Part shown: positions 43,788 through 53,144 of the stretch, piece by piece | How positions within the stretch are numbered: the stretch's first letter is position 1 | Layout: each line of letters begins with the position of its first letter | Assembly (NCBI GenBank): GCA_964607445.1 | Contig: CAZSKN010000001.1 | Location: 1 to 64,000 of the forward strand | DNA length: 64,000 nucleotides | Reading direction: 5' to 3' | Origin: CALCKU01 sp964607445 | GTDB lineage: Bacteria; Pseudomonadota; Alphaproteobacteria; Caulobacterales; Maricaulaceae | Position numbers and translations under genes: made by a program | Notes under the pieces: model-generated | What the model was told of the DNA's origin: nothing | What the model saw: the letters and a program-made list of their open reading frames with translations, nothing else | Databases searched by the model: none

Positions 43788-45578
43788 TTAAAACGCGGCG
43801 GCGTCGAGTGCCATTAACGGCTCGGCACCGGTTTTTATTTTGGCGAGATGCGCGTCTAGCATAGGTAACATGCGCAAGACAAAATAACGTCCTGTGATAA
43901 TTTTATGGGTATAAAATTCATCATTAGAGCCATTATCAATGGCGGCTTGCGCGACAAGCGCCATTTTCGCCCACATATAGGCTAAAGTCGATAAGCCCAT
44001 CATATGCATATAATCGACCGAGCCAGCCCCCGCATTATCGGGATTGGTCATGCCGTTTTGCATCAGCCACATCGTGCCTTGGGTTAATTTATCTTTGGCG
44101 TCTTTTAAGCCTGTCATAAATTCGGGGAGTTTCTCATTTTCTCCGTTCTCAGCCAAAAAGGCATCGATCTCGGCCGATAACGTCATCAGCGCCCGCCCGC
44201 CTTTGCGCGCCAGTTTACGGCCAACAAGATCAAGCGCCTGCACGCCATTTGCGCCTTCATAGATCAGGGCAATCCGCATATCCCGCACAAATTGGCTCAT
44301 ACCCCATTCTTCGATAAAGCCGTGTCCACCAAAAATTTGCTGGCAATCCAGCGTAGTCATCATCGCCTTATCCGTGAGGTAGCCTTTGATGACGGGCGTT
44401 AAAAGCCCCAGATAATCATCACATTTTTCCCGAAACTTTTCGTCCGGATGCAGGGTTTCAAGGTCTTCCAATAAGGTCGCCCAATAGATCAAAGCGCGCG
44501 CGCCTTCATTAAAGGCTTTGGTTTCCATTAACATGCGGCGTACATCCGGATGCACAATGATAGGGTCTGCTGTCCCGTTCTCGTTCTTAGGGCCTGTCAA
44601 GCTACGGCCTTGCAGCCGGTCTTTGGCATAGATGACGGCATTTTGATAAGCGACCTCTGATTGCGACAAGCCTTGCATGCCGACCCCCATACGCGCTTCG
44701 TTCATCATTACAAACATAACGCGCAGGCCCTTATTTTCTTCGCCAATAAGATAACCCTCGGCTTCGTCATAATTCATCACACAGGTGCAATTGCCGTGAA
44801 TGCCCATTTTATGCTCAATAGCCCCGCAGCTCACGGCATTACGGTCAGCCGGGTTTTCGTCCGCGTCGAGTTTAAACTTAGGTACAATAAATAGGGAAAT
44901 ACCTTTAACCCCTTCTGGAGCGCCTTCAATACGGGCCAGGACCAGATGAATGATATTATCTGACATGCTATGTTCACCCGCCGAGATAAAAATCTTCTGA
45001 CCGGTAATTTTATAAGAACCGTCCGCATTCGGAACGGCTTTGGTTTTCAGCAATCCTAAATCCGTGCCGCAATGCGGCTCGGTCAGGTTCATCGTGCCGG
45101 TCCATTCGCCGGAAATCATTTTTGGCAGATAGGTTTGCTTCTGCGCGTCTGTCCCACCAATTCTAATGGCTTTGGCCGCGCTGCCTGTAAGACCCGGATA
45201 CATGGCAAAGGCCATATTGGCCGAGGATTGCATCTCGCCCGTGGCAGTACTCCACAGGCTTGGCATACCTAAACCGCCAAATTCCGGAGACTCAGACAAA
45301 CCCATCATCCCGCTTTCGACGACTTGCTGATAAGCCTCTTTGAAACCGGTTGGGGTTGTGACACTCCCATCAGCATTACGCGTACACCCTTCTTGGTCGC
45401 CCACGACATTAAGTGGCGTTAAAACCTCGCTGGAAAATTTGGCACTTTGTTCGAGAATAGCGTCCAAAGTATCGGTATCGGCTTCTGCAAATTTCTCATA
45501 CTCGGTTAATTGCCCGATATTGAGCATTTCCTGCATGACAAATTTCATATCTCTTAAGGGGGCATCATAGCTAGGCAT
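43788..45578 (-). CDS. Large acyl-CoA dehydrogenase with C-terminal extension (FadE/AcdA-like)
   Basis: 596 aa. N-terminal cap, helical domain and beta domain (WTGTMNLTEPHCGTDLGLLKTKAVP ... YKITGQKIFISAGEHSM), then CQQIFGGHGFIEEWGMSQFVRDMRIALIYEGANGVQALDLVGRK at the active-site end. The last about 130 residues are the extra helical domain typical of about 600-residue dehydrogenases (PF12806-like). It carries out the first step of beta-oxidation on larger or branched substrates. It overlaps the MerR stop by 8 bases, so it is the first enzyme gene of the operon. Confidence 0.92.
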   Translation of the reverse strand: MPSYDAPLRDMKFVMQEMLNIGQLTEYEKFAEADTDTLDAILEQSAKFSSEVLTPLNVVGDQEGCTRNADGSVTTPTGFKEAYQQVVESGMMGLSESPEFGGLGMPSLWSTATGEMQSSANMAFAMYPGLTGSAAKAIRIGGTDAQKQTYLPKMISGEWTGTMNLTEPHCGTDLGLLKTKAVPNADGSYKITGQKIFISAGEHSMSDNIIHLVLARIEGAPEGVKGISLFIVPKFKLDADENPADRNAVSCGAIEHKMGIHGNCTCVMNYDEAEGYLIGEENKGLRVMFVMMNEARMGVGMQGLSQSEVAYQNAVIYAKDRLQGRSLTGPKNENGTADPIIVHPDVRRMLMETKAFNEGARALIYWATLLEDLETLHPDEKFREKCDDYLGLLTPVIKGYLTDKAMMTTLDCQQIFGGHGFIEEWGMSQFVRDMRIALIYEGANGVQALDLVGRKLARKGGRALMTLSAEIDAFLAENGENEKLPEFMTGLKDAKDKLTQGTMWLMQNGMTNPDNAGAGSVDYMHMMGLSTLAYMWAKMALVAQAAIDNGSNDEFYTHKIITGRYFVLRMLPMLDAHLAKIKTGAEPLMALDAAAF

Positions 45579-46113
45579 GGTCTATTTCCTTTTCGACCTT
45601 ATGGGTGTGAGCATTTATATCAGGATGAAAGTCATCCTCTAATGTTTGACGAAATGTCGCCTCGTAACGGTCTGCAAGATCAAAGATACCGCCCATATCC
45701 GGTGTTCGGTCTAGGGTTTGCGAGATCACATCACATATTTCGGTCATATCTTTCGTCAATATATCTATGTCTTCACGTCGGCGTTTGAGCGATCTAATAA
45801 CAGTTTCAAAGTTTGATTTTCTGCGCAATAATTCGGCGCGTTCATGCACAAGACCGTCTGTGACGTCCAGAACCTCTTTTATATCATCCAGTGTAAAACC
45901 CAGACGCTTGGCCCGCAAAATTTTCGTCAAGCGCATATGGTCTCTGGGCGTAAAAACACGCATGGCCCCGCGCCGTTCCGGACTCAGCAAGCCTTTATCC
46001 TCATAAAACCTTACCGCGCGCGGCGTTATACCAAAAAATCCGGCAAATTCACGAATACCCCACGACGGGTCTCCGTTTTTATTAAGCGGCCATGATGTCG
46101 TGGTCTCAAGCAT
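45571..46113 (-). CDS. MerR family regulator, LiuR-like
   Basis: 180 aa. The winged-helix N-terminus (SWGIREFAGFFGITPRAVRFYEDKGLLSPERRGAMRVFTPRDHMRLTKILRAKRLGFTLDDIKEVL) is a MerR DNA-binding domain, followed by a long coiled-coil dimer helix (LLRRKSNFETVIRSLKRRRED). There are no metal-binding Cys, so it is not a metal sensor. Known relatives (LiuR) bind a palindrome close to TTGACGTTAACGTCAA and control branched-chain amino acid and acyl-CoA degradation; exactly such a site lies 20 bases before this start. It heads the seven-gene operon and so probably regulates its own transcript. Confidence 0.85.
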   Translation of the reverse strand: MLETTTSWPLNKNGDPSWGIREFAGFFGITPRAVRFYEDKGLLSPERRGAMRVFTPRDHMRLTKILRAKRLGFTLDDIKEVLDVTDGLVHERAELLRRKSNFETVIRSLKRRREDIDILTKDMTEICDVISQTLDRTPDMGGIFDLADRYEATFRQTLEDDFHPDINAHTHKVEKEIDHA

Positions 46114-46132
46114 ACGGCTTTTTATCTTAACG

Positions 46133-46148
46133 TTGACGTTAACGTCAA
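46133..46148. promoter_or_regulatory. LiuR-like operator, perfect 16-bp palindrome
   Basis: TTGACGTTAACGTCAA is a perfect palindrome centred 27 bases before the MerR start at 46113 and 73 bases before the divergent gene at 46214. It fits the published LiuR motif type (TT-ACGTTAACGT-AA). It may control both directions. Confidence 0.7.
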
Positions 46149-46213
46149 GATAAATTCTCCATTCAAACTGATGCGCTCGCTTGACGACGCCATGAATTTT
46201 CGGTCAATGAACT

Positions 46214-48166
46214 ATGCTTCTACTTATTCAACTCGCTCGCTTTATGGCCTTTCGTACTTTCTCCATTTACTCATTGGGGATTATTAGCCTTCTTAGCGTG
46301 ATTTTGGTCTTACCACCGACCCCGCTCTGGGCGCAAAGCTCCCAAGATATTACTATTTCGGAACTTGAAAAAGCGCCAACGCTCGAAGAACTAGTGCACC
46401 CTTCTCTTGTGAATCCCTCTCTTGCGAATCCGGCGCGCCTTACAGATACGCCAAAAGACCGGTTTGTCAGGTTTTTGAAATCTTACCATGAACCCAAGAG
46501 CGCGGCACTAAGGCCGTCCCCGGCTGATCGTCCCGCAACTCATGAGCCTCACCAGCAGCCCCGCGAAACGGTTAGGCCTGAACAGAACACGGCCTCGAAC
46601 ACGCAACAGGTACGAACACCGTCCCCAAACCCAAAAACGTCTAAAATTGTTCCGGAAAAATCTGAGCCTTTATCCGCGCAAATCACGACTGAAATGCCAT
46701 TTACGGGCCCATTAATCTTTAAAACCAAACGCCTGCCCTTTTATGTGACGGCCCTTGACTATCTGGCCCTTCGCCAATCCGAAACCGCACCGCGTCTTGA
46801 ATTGATCTATGACTGGAAAAAGAAAAACACAAAAACTGGAGACGTCATTAAAACAATTGAAACACGCATTCTCATCGGCACTGATTATGCGGCCATGCAG
46901 ACAATAGACGGGATGCGCCTTTACGATTTTAAACTTAATCGTCGCCTCATTATCACCGAAACGGGTAAGGACTTGCAATTCGTCAATAGTTCGCTTTACC
47001 CACTCGTGCTTAAGAAAGTCGAAACTATTAAACGCGCCACAAAAAACGGTACGCGCGCGGCCCTAAAAATTTCCGAGACACGCGACCTTAATATATTCTG
47101 GATGGAATCCGCCTTGGGCTATTCAGCGCGCTCCGATATAGCTGATCTCTCCATCGCCATTGACGGGGCGGATTTTAAGGCAAATTTTAAAAACGAAACT
47201 GTGTTTAAGTCCCGGTTTTTAGGCCCGGAAATACCCTCGGAAGCCCATAAGAAAAACCTCATCGCGCTGATGCATTATGAAATGGATATCCACCCCGAAA
47301 TCCTTGAAGTTTTCACTTCGCAATCTCATACTCCGCTCTCATTATCCTATATTACCCGCGGCCCCGCCTTTCTGGATGGCATTACATCCCTTTGGACATT
47401 ACGCCAAAATGATGTCATAACCTCTCTCTTTCCCCTGCCCTCCAATGCGCATTCCACACTAGAAATCCCGCCTTTACAACCCCTGCCATTTGTCATTCAC
47501 CAAGCCGCTACAAGCAAAGCCTTAACTGGCCCGAAGACGGATACGGACTTGAAAAAACAAGCGCTAGCCTTTGAAGCCGCAGCTCTTGAGAGCGAGACTC
47601 CAGATGAAGATCTAAATTTAACCCGCGCGTTTCTGATCTGGCAAAGCCTGGCCGAGCGAAATGGCGGCTGCCCAGTGGCCAAGGCCTGCAAATCCCTTGA
47701 CCGGCTCAAAGGTCTTACGCCAAAAAACCCCAAGCTTAATCTGGTTACCAAAGCTTTCAGGCCCACAAAAAACAGACTGCCTCTCGCTCAAGCCGGACTT
47801 ATTCAGTCGCTGACGTCATTATCAGACAAAACTGAAATGCCTGCCATTTTACGTCGAAAAACCGCGGAGTTACGAACACAAATGTCGCCCAAGATCGCAA
47901 AATCAACAGGTGTATCAGATATAAACCCCGGTGCCTTACTGGAAACGGCTTTGATCCAAAACCCTTATGATCCTAAGACCTATCAGCTTTTGGGGCAGAT
48001 CTATTCTGCGCGGGGAGACTTTACCAAAAGTTGGGACATACGCGATGCTTTATTGGTCTTGCCGGACCTCCCGAAAACCATCTCGGGCCCAACGCTAAAG
48101 GCTGAAAAGACATTACGAAACGCCGCCCCAGCCTATTTCCCGCATCCATATACATCTGGCCCTTAA
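46214..48166 (+). CDS. Secreted protein of unknown function
   Basis: 650 aa. A hydrophobic signal segment (about 15-40) ends near PLWAQS. Residues about 45-160 are Pro/Ser-rich, with small repeats (HPSLVNPSLANPARL). Residues about 165-330 form a compact beta-rich domain (FYVTALDYLALRQSETAPRLELIYDW). The C-terminal third is helical and may include TPR-like units (LIQNPYDPKTYQLLGQIYSARGDF). I do not recognise the family. No ribosome site is obvious, and a second in-frame ATG lies 30 bases later. Divergent from the MerR gene and sharing its operator region. Confidence 0.55.
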   Translation: MLLLIQLARFMAFRTFSIYSLGIISLLSVILVLPPTPLWAQSSQDITISELEKAPTLEELVHPSLVNPSLANPARLTDTPKDRFVRFLKSYHEPKSAALRPSPADRPATHEPHQQPRETVRPEQNTASNTQQVRTPSPNPKTSKIVPEKSEPLSAQITTEMPFTGPLIFKTKRLPFYVTALDYLALRQSETAPRLELIYDWKKKNTKTGDVIKTIETRILIGTDYAAMQTIDGMRLYDFKLNRRLIITETGKDLQFVNSSLYPLVLKKVETIKRATKNGTRAALKISETRDLNIFWMESALGYSARSDIADLSIAIDGADFKANFKNETVFKSRFLGPEIPSEAHKKNLIALMHYEMDIHPEILEVFTSQSHTPLSLSYITRGPAFLDGITSLWTLRQNDVITSLFPLPSNAHSTLEIPPLQPLPFVIHQAATSKALTGPKTDTDLKKQALAFEAAALESETPDEDLNLTRAFLIWQSLAERNGGCPVAKACKSLDRLKGLTPKNPKLNLVTKAFRPTKNRLPLAQAGLIQSLTSLSDKTEMPAILRRKTAELRTQMSPKIAKSTGVSDINPGALLETALIQNPYDPKTYQLLGQIYSARGDFTKSWDIRDALLVLPDLPKTISGPTLKAEKTLRNAAPAYFPHPYTSGP

Positions 48167-48167
48167 T

Positions 48168-48193
48168 CCAAAATCCCGACAGGATTGGTTTTT
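48168..48193 (+). terminator. Weak hairpin with T run after the secreted protein gene
   Basis: AATCC, 5-base loop, GGATT, flanked by CC and GG, is followed by TTTTT, starting just after the stop at 48166. Confidence 0.45.
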
Positions 48194-48235
48194 CTTCCAC
48201 ATTTATCAGGGTTTTTTGGCAAAAAGGTTAACAAG

Positions 48236-48250
48236 TTAACCCGTCATTAA
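48236..48250. promoter_or_regulatory. CtrA-type site before the PodJ-like gene
   Basis: TTAACCCGTCATTAA matches TTAA-N7-TTAA and is followed by CC, giving the fuller TTAACC half. A third TTAA sits 4 bases before it (48228-48231). It lies 75 bases before the start at 48325. Confidence 0.55.
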
Positions 48251-48324
48251 CCACAAAATCAGACATATAAACAAGAATCGCGGGCACCGTGTCTGTTGAT
48301 ATTTGTTTTAACGTCAAAGGGAAT

Positions 48325-51132
48325 ATGGCCCGAACACCTGATAACCCTGTCCCGGACACATCAAAGCGCGGTATCGCAGATAAAACTGTGGCAAAACGCT
48401 CTAGCGTTAAAACAGGCCCAATCCCCGATAAATCCGTTACCGCAAAAAAAACAACCCGCTCAAAGAAAACCACACATGCTAAAAAGCCAAGCGCAAAGGC
48501 ACCGGCTGTGCCAACGACAATCCGTGCTCTACACACCCATGTATGCGGAATAGAGTCCCGGTTAAAACGCGCAGATACGATCACGCGTAAAAATGTCAAA
48601 TCTGTAGAAACCGCCTTTACAGCTCTACAAGAAAAATTAGGGGCAACGGCCAACACAAATAATTATGCGCTACACCAGCGTGTTGATCAATTGTCAAACA
48701 AACTTACCCAAATGGTGCGAGAGACACAAAATGCGGTAAATGCTGATTTGAAACGCGCCTTGGGATCAGCCTCTATTCCCAATATTGAAACGGCCTTAAA
48801 TCAAGCCGAACTTCGCCTGAACGCGGCCGATAAAGCCCGCACAGAAGCCATTGTAAAAATTAATCGACATATCTCCGCCATAGCCCGCGCCGTAGATACT
48901 CAACTCAAGTCTCAAGCCCGGCAGCAAGAAGCTAATCTGTCAAGCCTGCGCCAAGATACGCAAAATGCCAACATTGCCCTCACAGAAAAACTTGACCGTA
49001 TCGAAGACGATAGCGCTTCGGCTTTCCGGTCTGTTGGCGACCGTGTTGTCTCATTGACCGAAGAGTTAAAAGCACAAACGGCGGCGTCAGCTGAAAGCCT
49101 TAAAGACCAACTCACAAAAATTACAATTGATAATCAAGCTGAATTTGAACTGCAACGTCGGGTCTTGGAACAACGCATTGAGAGCTTGGAAAAAGAACAT
49201 CGCGAGGCTGAAAATGCCAGCAAACGTGTGATATCGGGTCTTAAAACCCGTATTGAAAGCCTTGAATACGGATTACAAGACACAGTTTCAAACCTGAATG
49301 CCAATACCGCCCAGATAAAGGCCAATACCGCAAATAGGGCAGATGCTATTGCCGCGTCTGTTGCGGAGACGGCACATGTTCAAGAACCCGTGTATAGTGA
49401 AACATCACATTACAATTCAGAGCCTCAACTCGAGCCCGGGCAAGACTATACCACATCGCATACAACCGTTTCCGGGGATGCATTTACTCCGCCTATGGCC
49501 GAACCCGCTGCCAATCCCTATATGCAAAATATCAATCTACACGATGCCACTCCGGTAACGGCTGCGACACCCCATTCGGTGCCCCAAGTGCCAATGGCGC
49601 CTATGCCTATTATGCAGAACGCTATAAATTCAAATGCGGAACCACATCATCCGGCGACAGCCACCCCCGGCGTACTTGTTGAATTTAATCCAGCCACTTT
49701 CGGCCCGCAGACACAGGTCCACGCCCCCTCACACGGACATACTGGCGAATACTATACTAATACCACGGAATACGGTCAAAATCCAAATCCATATGAGACG
49801 GCGAATCCATATATACAAAATGCAGCCCAGCCGACCCCTGATTATCCCGAAATCGCGAATATGCAGGCACCCCAAGAAGTGACGCCGCCACCCTTTCAAA
49901 CCCGTGATACGTTTCAACCAATGTCTTCAGATGATGATTTGCCTTATGCAGATCCCGCTTATGCTGAAAATGCCGAACCCGGTTTGAACACCGAACGTCC
50001 CGGTACATTTGAAGAGAAAAAAACAAAAGCTGCTCTCCCTATAAATCTTCCAAATCTGACCCCGCAGAATAAACGCATTGCCGCAATGGCCCTTGGCGTC
50101 GCCGCTGTCGGGCTTTTCGCAACGCAAAACTTTATCAGCTCTAAAGACGCCGCTAATACCAATCTCGCCTCAACGAACGGGCTACAGGCCGTAAATCCGT
50201 CATCGGTAATTTCTGCTCCGAACACCACTGTCAAGATTCAAACCTCGGAGCCGATTGGACAATATAAAGATAATGCAGCGCCAACACTCAGCGCCTCGTC
50301 GGATCAGATCACAACTTTGCAATCGGCTGCAAATGCCGGAGACCCGATTGCACAGTTCCAATTGGGATTGTCATATCTACAATCTGGGCGCACAGATGAA
50401 GCCGTCCGTTTAATCAGGGCCGCCGCTGATAAAAACCAGCCTGCCGCGCAATACCGTCTCGCCAAACTTTACGAGGTCGGCGAAGGGGTCGAAAAAGATA
50501 GTGAAACGGCCCAACGCTTAACGGAACGGGCCGCTCGTAATGGCAATCGTATCGCCATGCATGATTTAGCACTTTATTTTGCCGAAGGTCGTGGCGGCGT
50601 AGATACGAATATGGAAACCGCCGCCAATTGGTTTGAAAAAGCGGCGCAACGCGGTGTTGTTGATTCGCAATATAATCTGGGTGTATTATTTGAATCTGGC
50701 CAAGGCCTGCCTCAAGATTTAACCAATGCCTATGTCTGGTATTCAATCGCCGCCGGTCAAGGCGATCAACTTGCCCGTCAACGCATCCCGTTATTAGGCA
50801 GCCAGCTAGGTGCGGAAATGAAGTCATCTGCTGATAAACGTATATCCGATTTTAAACCTGCTAAAATTGACGAAAAAGCGAATGGTATTTTTAATAATCT
50901 AGCTTGGGCCCCCAAAACAAAGCCTGTAAAGGCCAATCAAAACATCGCGCAAGTCAAACAGGTTCAAACACTTTTGGGTCAATTAGGATATGATGCCGGT
51001 GGTAGTGACGGTGCGGTTGGACCCAAAACACGCTCTGCCATTATCAGTTTTGAACGCGCCAATAGCCTACCCGAGACCGGACGGATTAATGCTGAACTCG
51101 TGGATAGATTATCTTTGGCCGCCGGCGTTTAG
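48325..51132 (+). CDS. PodJ-like polarity protein: coiled coil, membrane span, Sel1 repeats, peptidoglycan-binding domain
   Basis: 935 aa from the ATG at 48325, with AAAGGG just upstream; a GTG at 48289 is less likely. Residues 1-75 are basic (KKTTRSKKTTHAKKPSAK). Residues about 80-335 form a long coiled coil. Residues about 340-580 are Pro/Gln/Asn-rich and poorly structured. One membrane span lies about 586-606 (IAAMALGVAAVGLFATQNFI). The periplasmic part has Sel1 repeats (about 670-830; AQYRLAKLYEVGEGVEKDSE and QYNLGVLFESGQGLPQD) and a PG_binding_1 domain (QVQTLLGQLGYDAGGSDGAVGPKT). This order matches Caulobacter PodJ, a pole-organising scaffold. The CtrA-like site upstream fits known CtrA control of podJ. 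Confidence 0.75.
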   Translation: MARTPDNPVPDTSKRGIADKTVAKRSSVKTGPIPDKSVTAKKTTRSKKTTHAKKPSAKAPAVPTTIRALHTHVCGIESRLKRADTITRKNVKSVETAFTALQEKLGATANTNNYALHQRVDQLSNKLTQMVRETQNAVNADLKRALGSASIPNIETALNQAELRLNAADKARTEAIVKINRHISAIARAVDTQLKSQARQQEANLSSLRQDTQNANIALTEKLDRIEDDSASAFRSVGDRVVSLTEELKAQTAASAESLKDQLTKITIDNQAEFELQRRVLEQRIESLEKEHREAENASKRVISGLKTRIESLEYGLQDTVSNLNANTAQIKANTANRADAIAASVAETAHVQEPVYSETSHYNSEPQLEPGQDYTTSHTTVSGDAFTPPMAEPAANPYMQNINLHDATPVTAATPHSVPQVPMAPMPIMQNAINSNAEPHHPATATPGVLVEFNPATFGPQTQVHAPSHGHTGEYYTNTTEYGQNPNPYETANPYIQNAAQPTPDYPEIANMQAPQEVTPPPFQTRDTFQPMSSDDDLPYADPAYAENAEPGLNTERPGTFEEKKTKAALPINLPNLTPQNKRIAAMALGVAAVGLFATQNFISSKDAANTNLASTNGLQAVNPSSVISAPNTTVKIQTSEPIGQYKDNAAPTLSASSDQITTLQSAANAGDPIAQFQLGLSYLQSGRTDEAVRLIRAAADKNQPAAQYRLAKLYEVGEGVEKDSETAQRLTERAARNGNRIAMHDLALYFAEGRGGVDTNMETAANWFEKAAQRGVVDSQYNLGVLFESGQGLPQDLTNAYVWYSIAAGQGDQLARQRIPLLGSQLGAEMKSSADKRISDFKPAKIDEKANGIFNNLAWAPKTKPVKANQNIAQVKQVQTLLGQLGYDAGGSDGAVGPKTRSAIISFERANSLPETGRINAELVDRLSLAAGV

Positions 51133-51212
51133 CTTCGTCATATAATTCCGTCTTATATAAAGCCACTAATCGATTTCAGCCCACATGCCATCTTACACTA
51201 ATAGGCTTGCCG

Positions 51213-52985
51213 CTAATAGGTCTGCGCCGTCCCCTCACGACGTGGATCCACACCTGATCGTAACTGACCGTCCTTATCACGATAAATAATATGTAATCCG
51301 CTTATTTCGCCTCTCGAACGGACAATCTTATGTCCTTTGGCTTCGAGTCCTGTAATAATATCTTCTTGCATTTTATCCGCTTCAAGTCGGATAGAGCCAT
51401 TGCGCGCAATCACATTAGGCAAATCTATCGCCTCTTGTGGAGATAAGCCCCAATCTAAAATGCCAACGATTGTTTTTACCGTATAGGCTATAATGGAATT
51501 TCCGCCCGGCGATCCTGTGGTAAAAAGAAATTGCCCGTCCTTATCAAAGACGATGGTCGGAGACATACTCGAGCGCGGTCGTTTACCCGGTGCGGGGGCA
51601 TTGGCGACAGTCAGGCCCTGCGCATCAACGGAGACAAAAGAAAAATCGGTCAATTGATTATTGAGCATGAACCCGCCGGACATGCGCTGCGAACCAAAAG
51701 GCGCTTCTACGGTCGATGTCATCGACACCACAAGCCCGGCTTTATCCATAATAGTAAAATGCGAAGTCCCGGGATTATCTGGCGTGGCATCCTGACCAGC
51801 CGGTCCTAAATCCCCGGCTTTGACCTCTTCAATCGCCCTGTCTGGGGACACCAAAGCCGCCCGCGATTTCAAATAATTAGGGTCAAGCATTTCAGAAATG
51901 GGGACATTTACAAACCGGGGGTCGGCGACATATTTATCTCTATCTGCATAAGACAAAAAGCTTGCCTCAGCGAAATGATGCCACCCCGAAAGAGTTGGCC
52001 CCATTGCCGCCATTTCAAAATTAGCTAGCGTCCCCAAAATGGATTGCACAGCAATCCCGCCGCTAGCAGGCGGCATAGCGCCACAAATTGTATACTCCCG
52101 ATAGGGTGAACACAAACCCGGCGTTTTCAAAGGTTGATAGGCGGCCATATCCGATAAGCTGAGCGTACCCGGGCGCGGGCTTTCTTGCACAGTCTTGATC
52201 ATCGCCTCTGCAACAGGACCTTCCAGTAAAGCGCGAGGGTTTTGAGCAATCGCTTTTAATGTCTGTGCATAAGGCTGATTATCTCTTAAAAACCCTGCCG
52301 GATGGGTTATGAATTTATCATTTGTATCTTTTTTTCCCGTGAAAAAATAAGCCCGTGCAGGCGGGTGGTCTTTCAAGAAAAAATTTCCCATACGCGCCAT
52401 AAGGTTTGCCATGCGCGGACTTATAATAAACCCGTCTTCGGCAAGCTTAATCGCCGGGTTCAATTGCGACCCCCAATCCAGTTTTCCGTAATCTTGATGC
52501 GCCCGGTGTAACATGACGACAGCTCCCGGAGAGCCTGTCGACAAACCTGATGCAATTGCCGGAAACCGACGCATGGGCTTTCCGTCTTCGGCTAAAAATA
52601 AATCCGGTCCAATGTTACTTGGAGCCTCTTCGCGGCCATCATAACTCCACACTTCACCCGTTTGACTGTCATAGACCACCATAAACGACCCGCCGCCCAA
52701 ACCCGAACTTTGCGGCTCAACCAATCCTAAAACAGCCTGCACGGCAATTGCAGCATCAACAGCAGATCCGCCGGCTTCTAAAATTTCAATACCGGCCTGT
52801 GTTGCATGTTGATTAGCGGCGACAACCATGCCCGTTTGCGAAACGGGTGTCGTGCCCATCATCGTCGCGGAGGCCGGCGTGACCGATTTCTCGCTAGGGG
52901 TATGAACATTCGACCCGGCTACCGGATTGCCACAGCCCGACATAAAAACGGCGGCACTACACAAAAAGATGTTCAGGAATTTCAT
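51213..52985 (-). CDS. ggt: Gamma-glutamyltranspeptidase, lipoprotein form
   Basis: 590 aa from the ATG at 52985, preceded by GGAGACC; the open frame reaches 53069. A lipoprotein signal (MKFLNIFLCSAAVFMSGC) indicates envelope anchoring. The Ntn-hydrolase pattern is clear: GGSAVDAAIAVQAVLGLVEPQSSGLGGGSFMVVYD, then GTSHFTIMDKAGLVVSMTSTVEAPFGS, in which the Thr before SHF is the self-cleavage nucleophile, and TTGSPGGNSIIAYT. It hydrolyses or transfers the gamma-glutamyl group of glutathione in the periplasm. Located between the PodJ-like gene and gcrA; no functional tie to them is evident. Confidence 0.92.
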   Translation of the reverse strand: MKFLNIFLCSAAVFMSGCGNPVAGSNVHTPSEKSVTPASATMMGTTPVSQTGMVVAANQHATQAGIEILEAGGSAVDAAIAVQAVLGLVEPQSSGLGGGSFMVVYDSQTGEVWSYDGREEAPSNIGPDLFLAEDGKPMRRFPAIASGLSTGSPGAVVMLHRAHQDYGKLDWGSQLNPAIKLAEDGFIISPRMANLMARMGNFFLKDHPPARAYFFTGKKDTNDKFITHPAGFLRDNQPYAQTLKAIAQNPRALLEGPVAEAMIKTVQESPRPGTLSLSDMAAYQPLKTPGLCSPYREYTICGAMPPASGGIAVQSILGTLANFEMAAMGPTLSGWHHFAEASFLSYADRDKYVADPRFVNVPISEMLDPNYLKSRAALVSPDRAIEEVKAGDLGPAGQDATPDNPGTSHFTIMDKAGLVVSMTSTVEAPFGSQRMSGGFMLNNQLTDFSFVSVDAQGLTVANAPAPGKRPRSSMSPTIVFDKDGQFLFTTGSPGGNSIIAYTVKTIVGILDWGLSPQEAIDLPNVIARNGSIRLEADKMQEDIITGLEAKGHKIVRSRGEISGLHIIYRDKDGQLRSGVDPRREGTAQTY

Positions 52986-53144
52986 AAGGTCTCCAACTAT
53001 CCACCCGTGATACTCAGATGAAACCCGGGACAATTTATCATAGCTGTTTTTAAACCTAGGTAAAATCAAAATAAACCGAGCTTGAATACCAAACCCGGTT
53101 TACAATTATTATACATCATCCGAAAGATAATCCCGGACGTAAGC

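Noticed and set aside
46123..46148. A CtrA site in the MerR promoter (TTAA-N8-TTAA)
   Set aside because: The spacing is 8, not 7, and the bases are explained by the LiuR-like palindrome.
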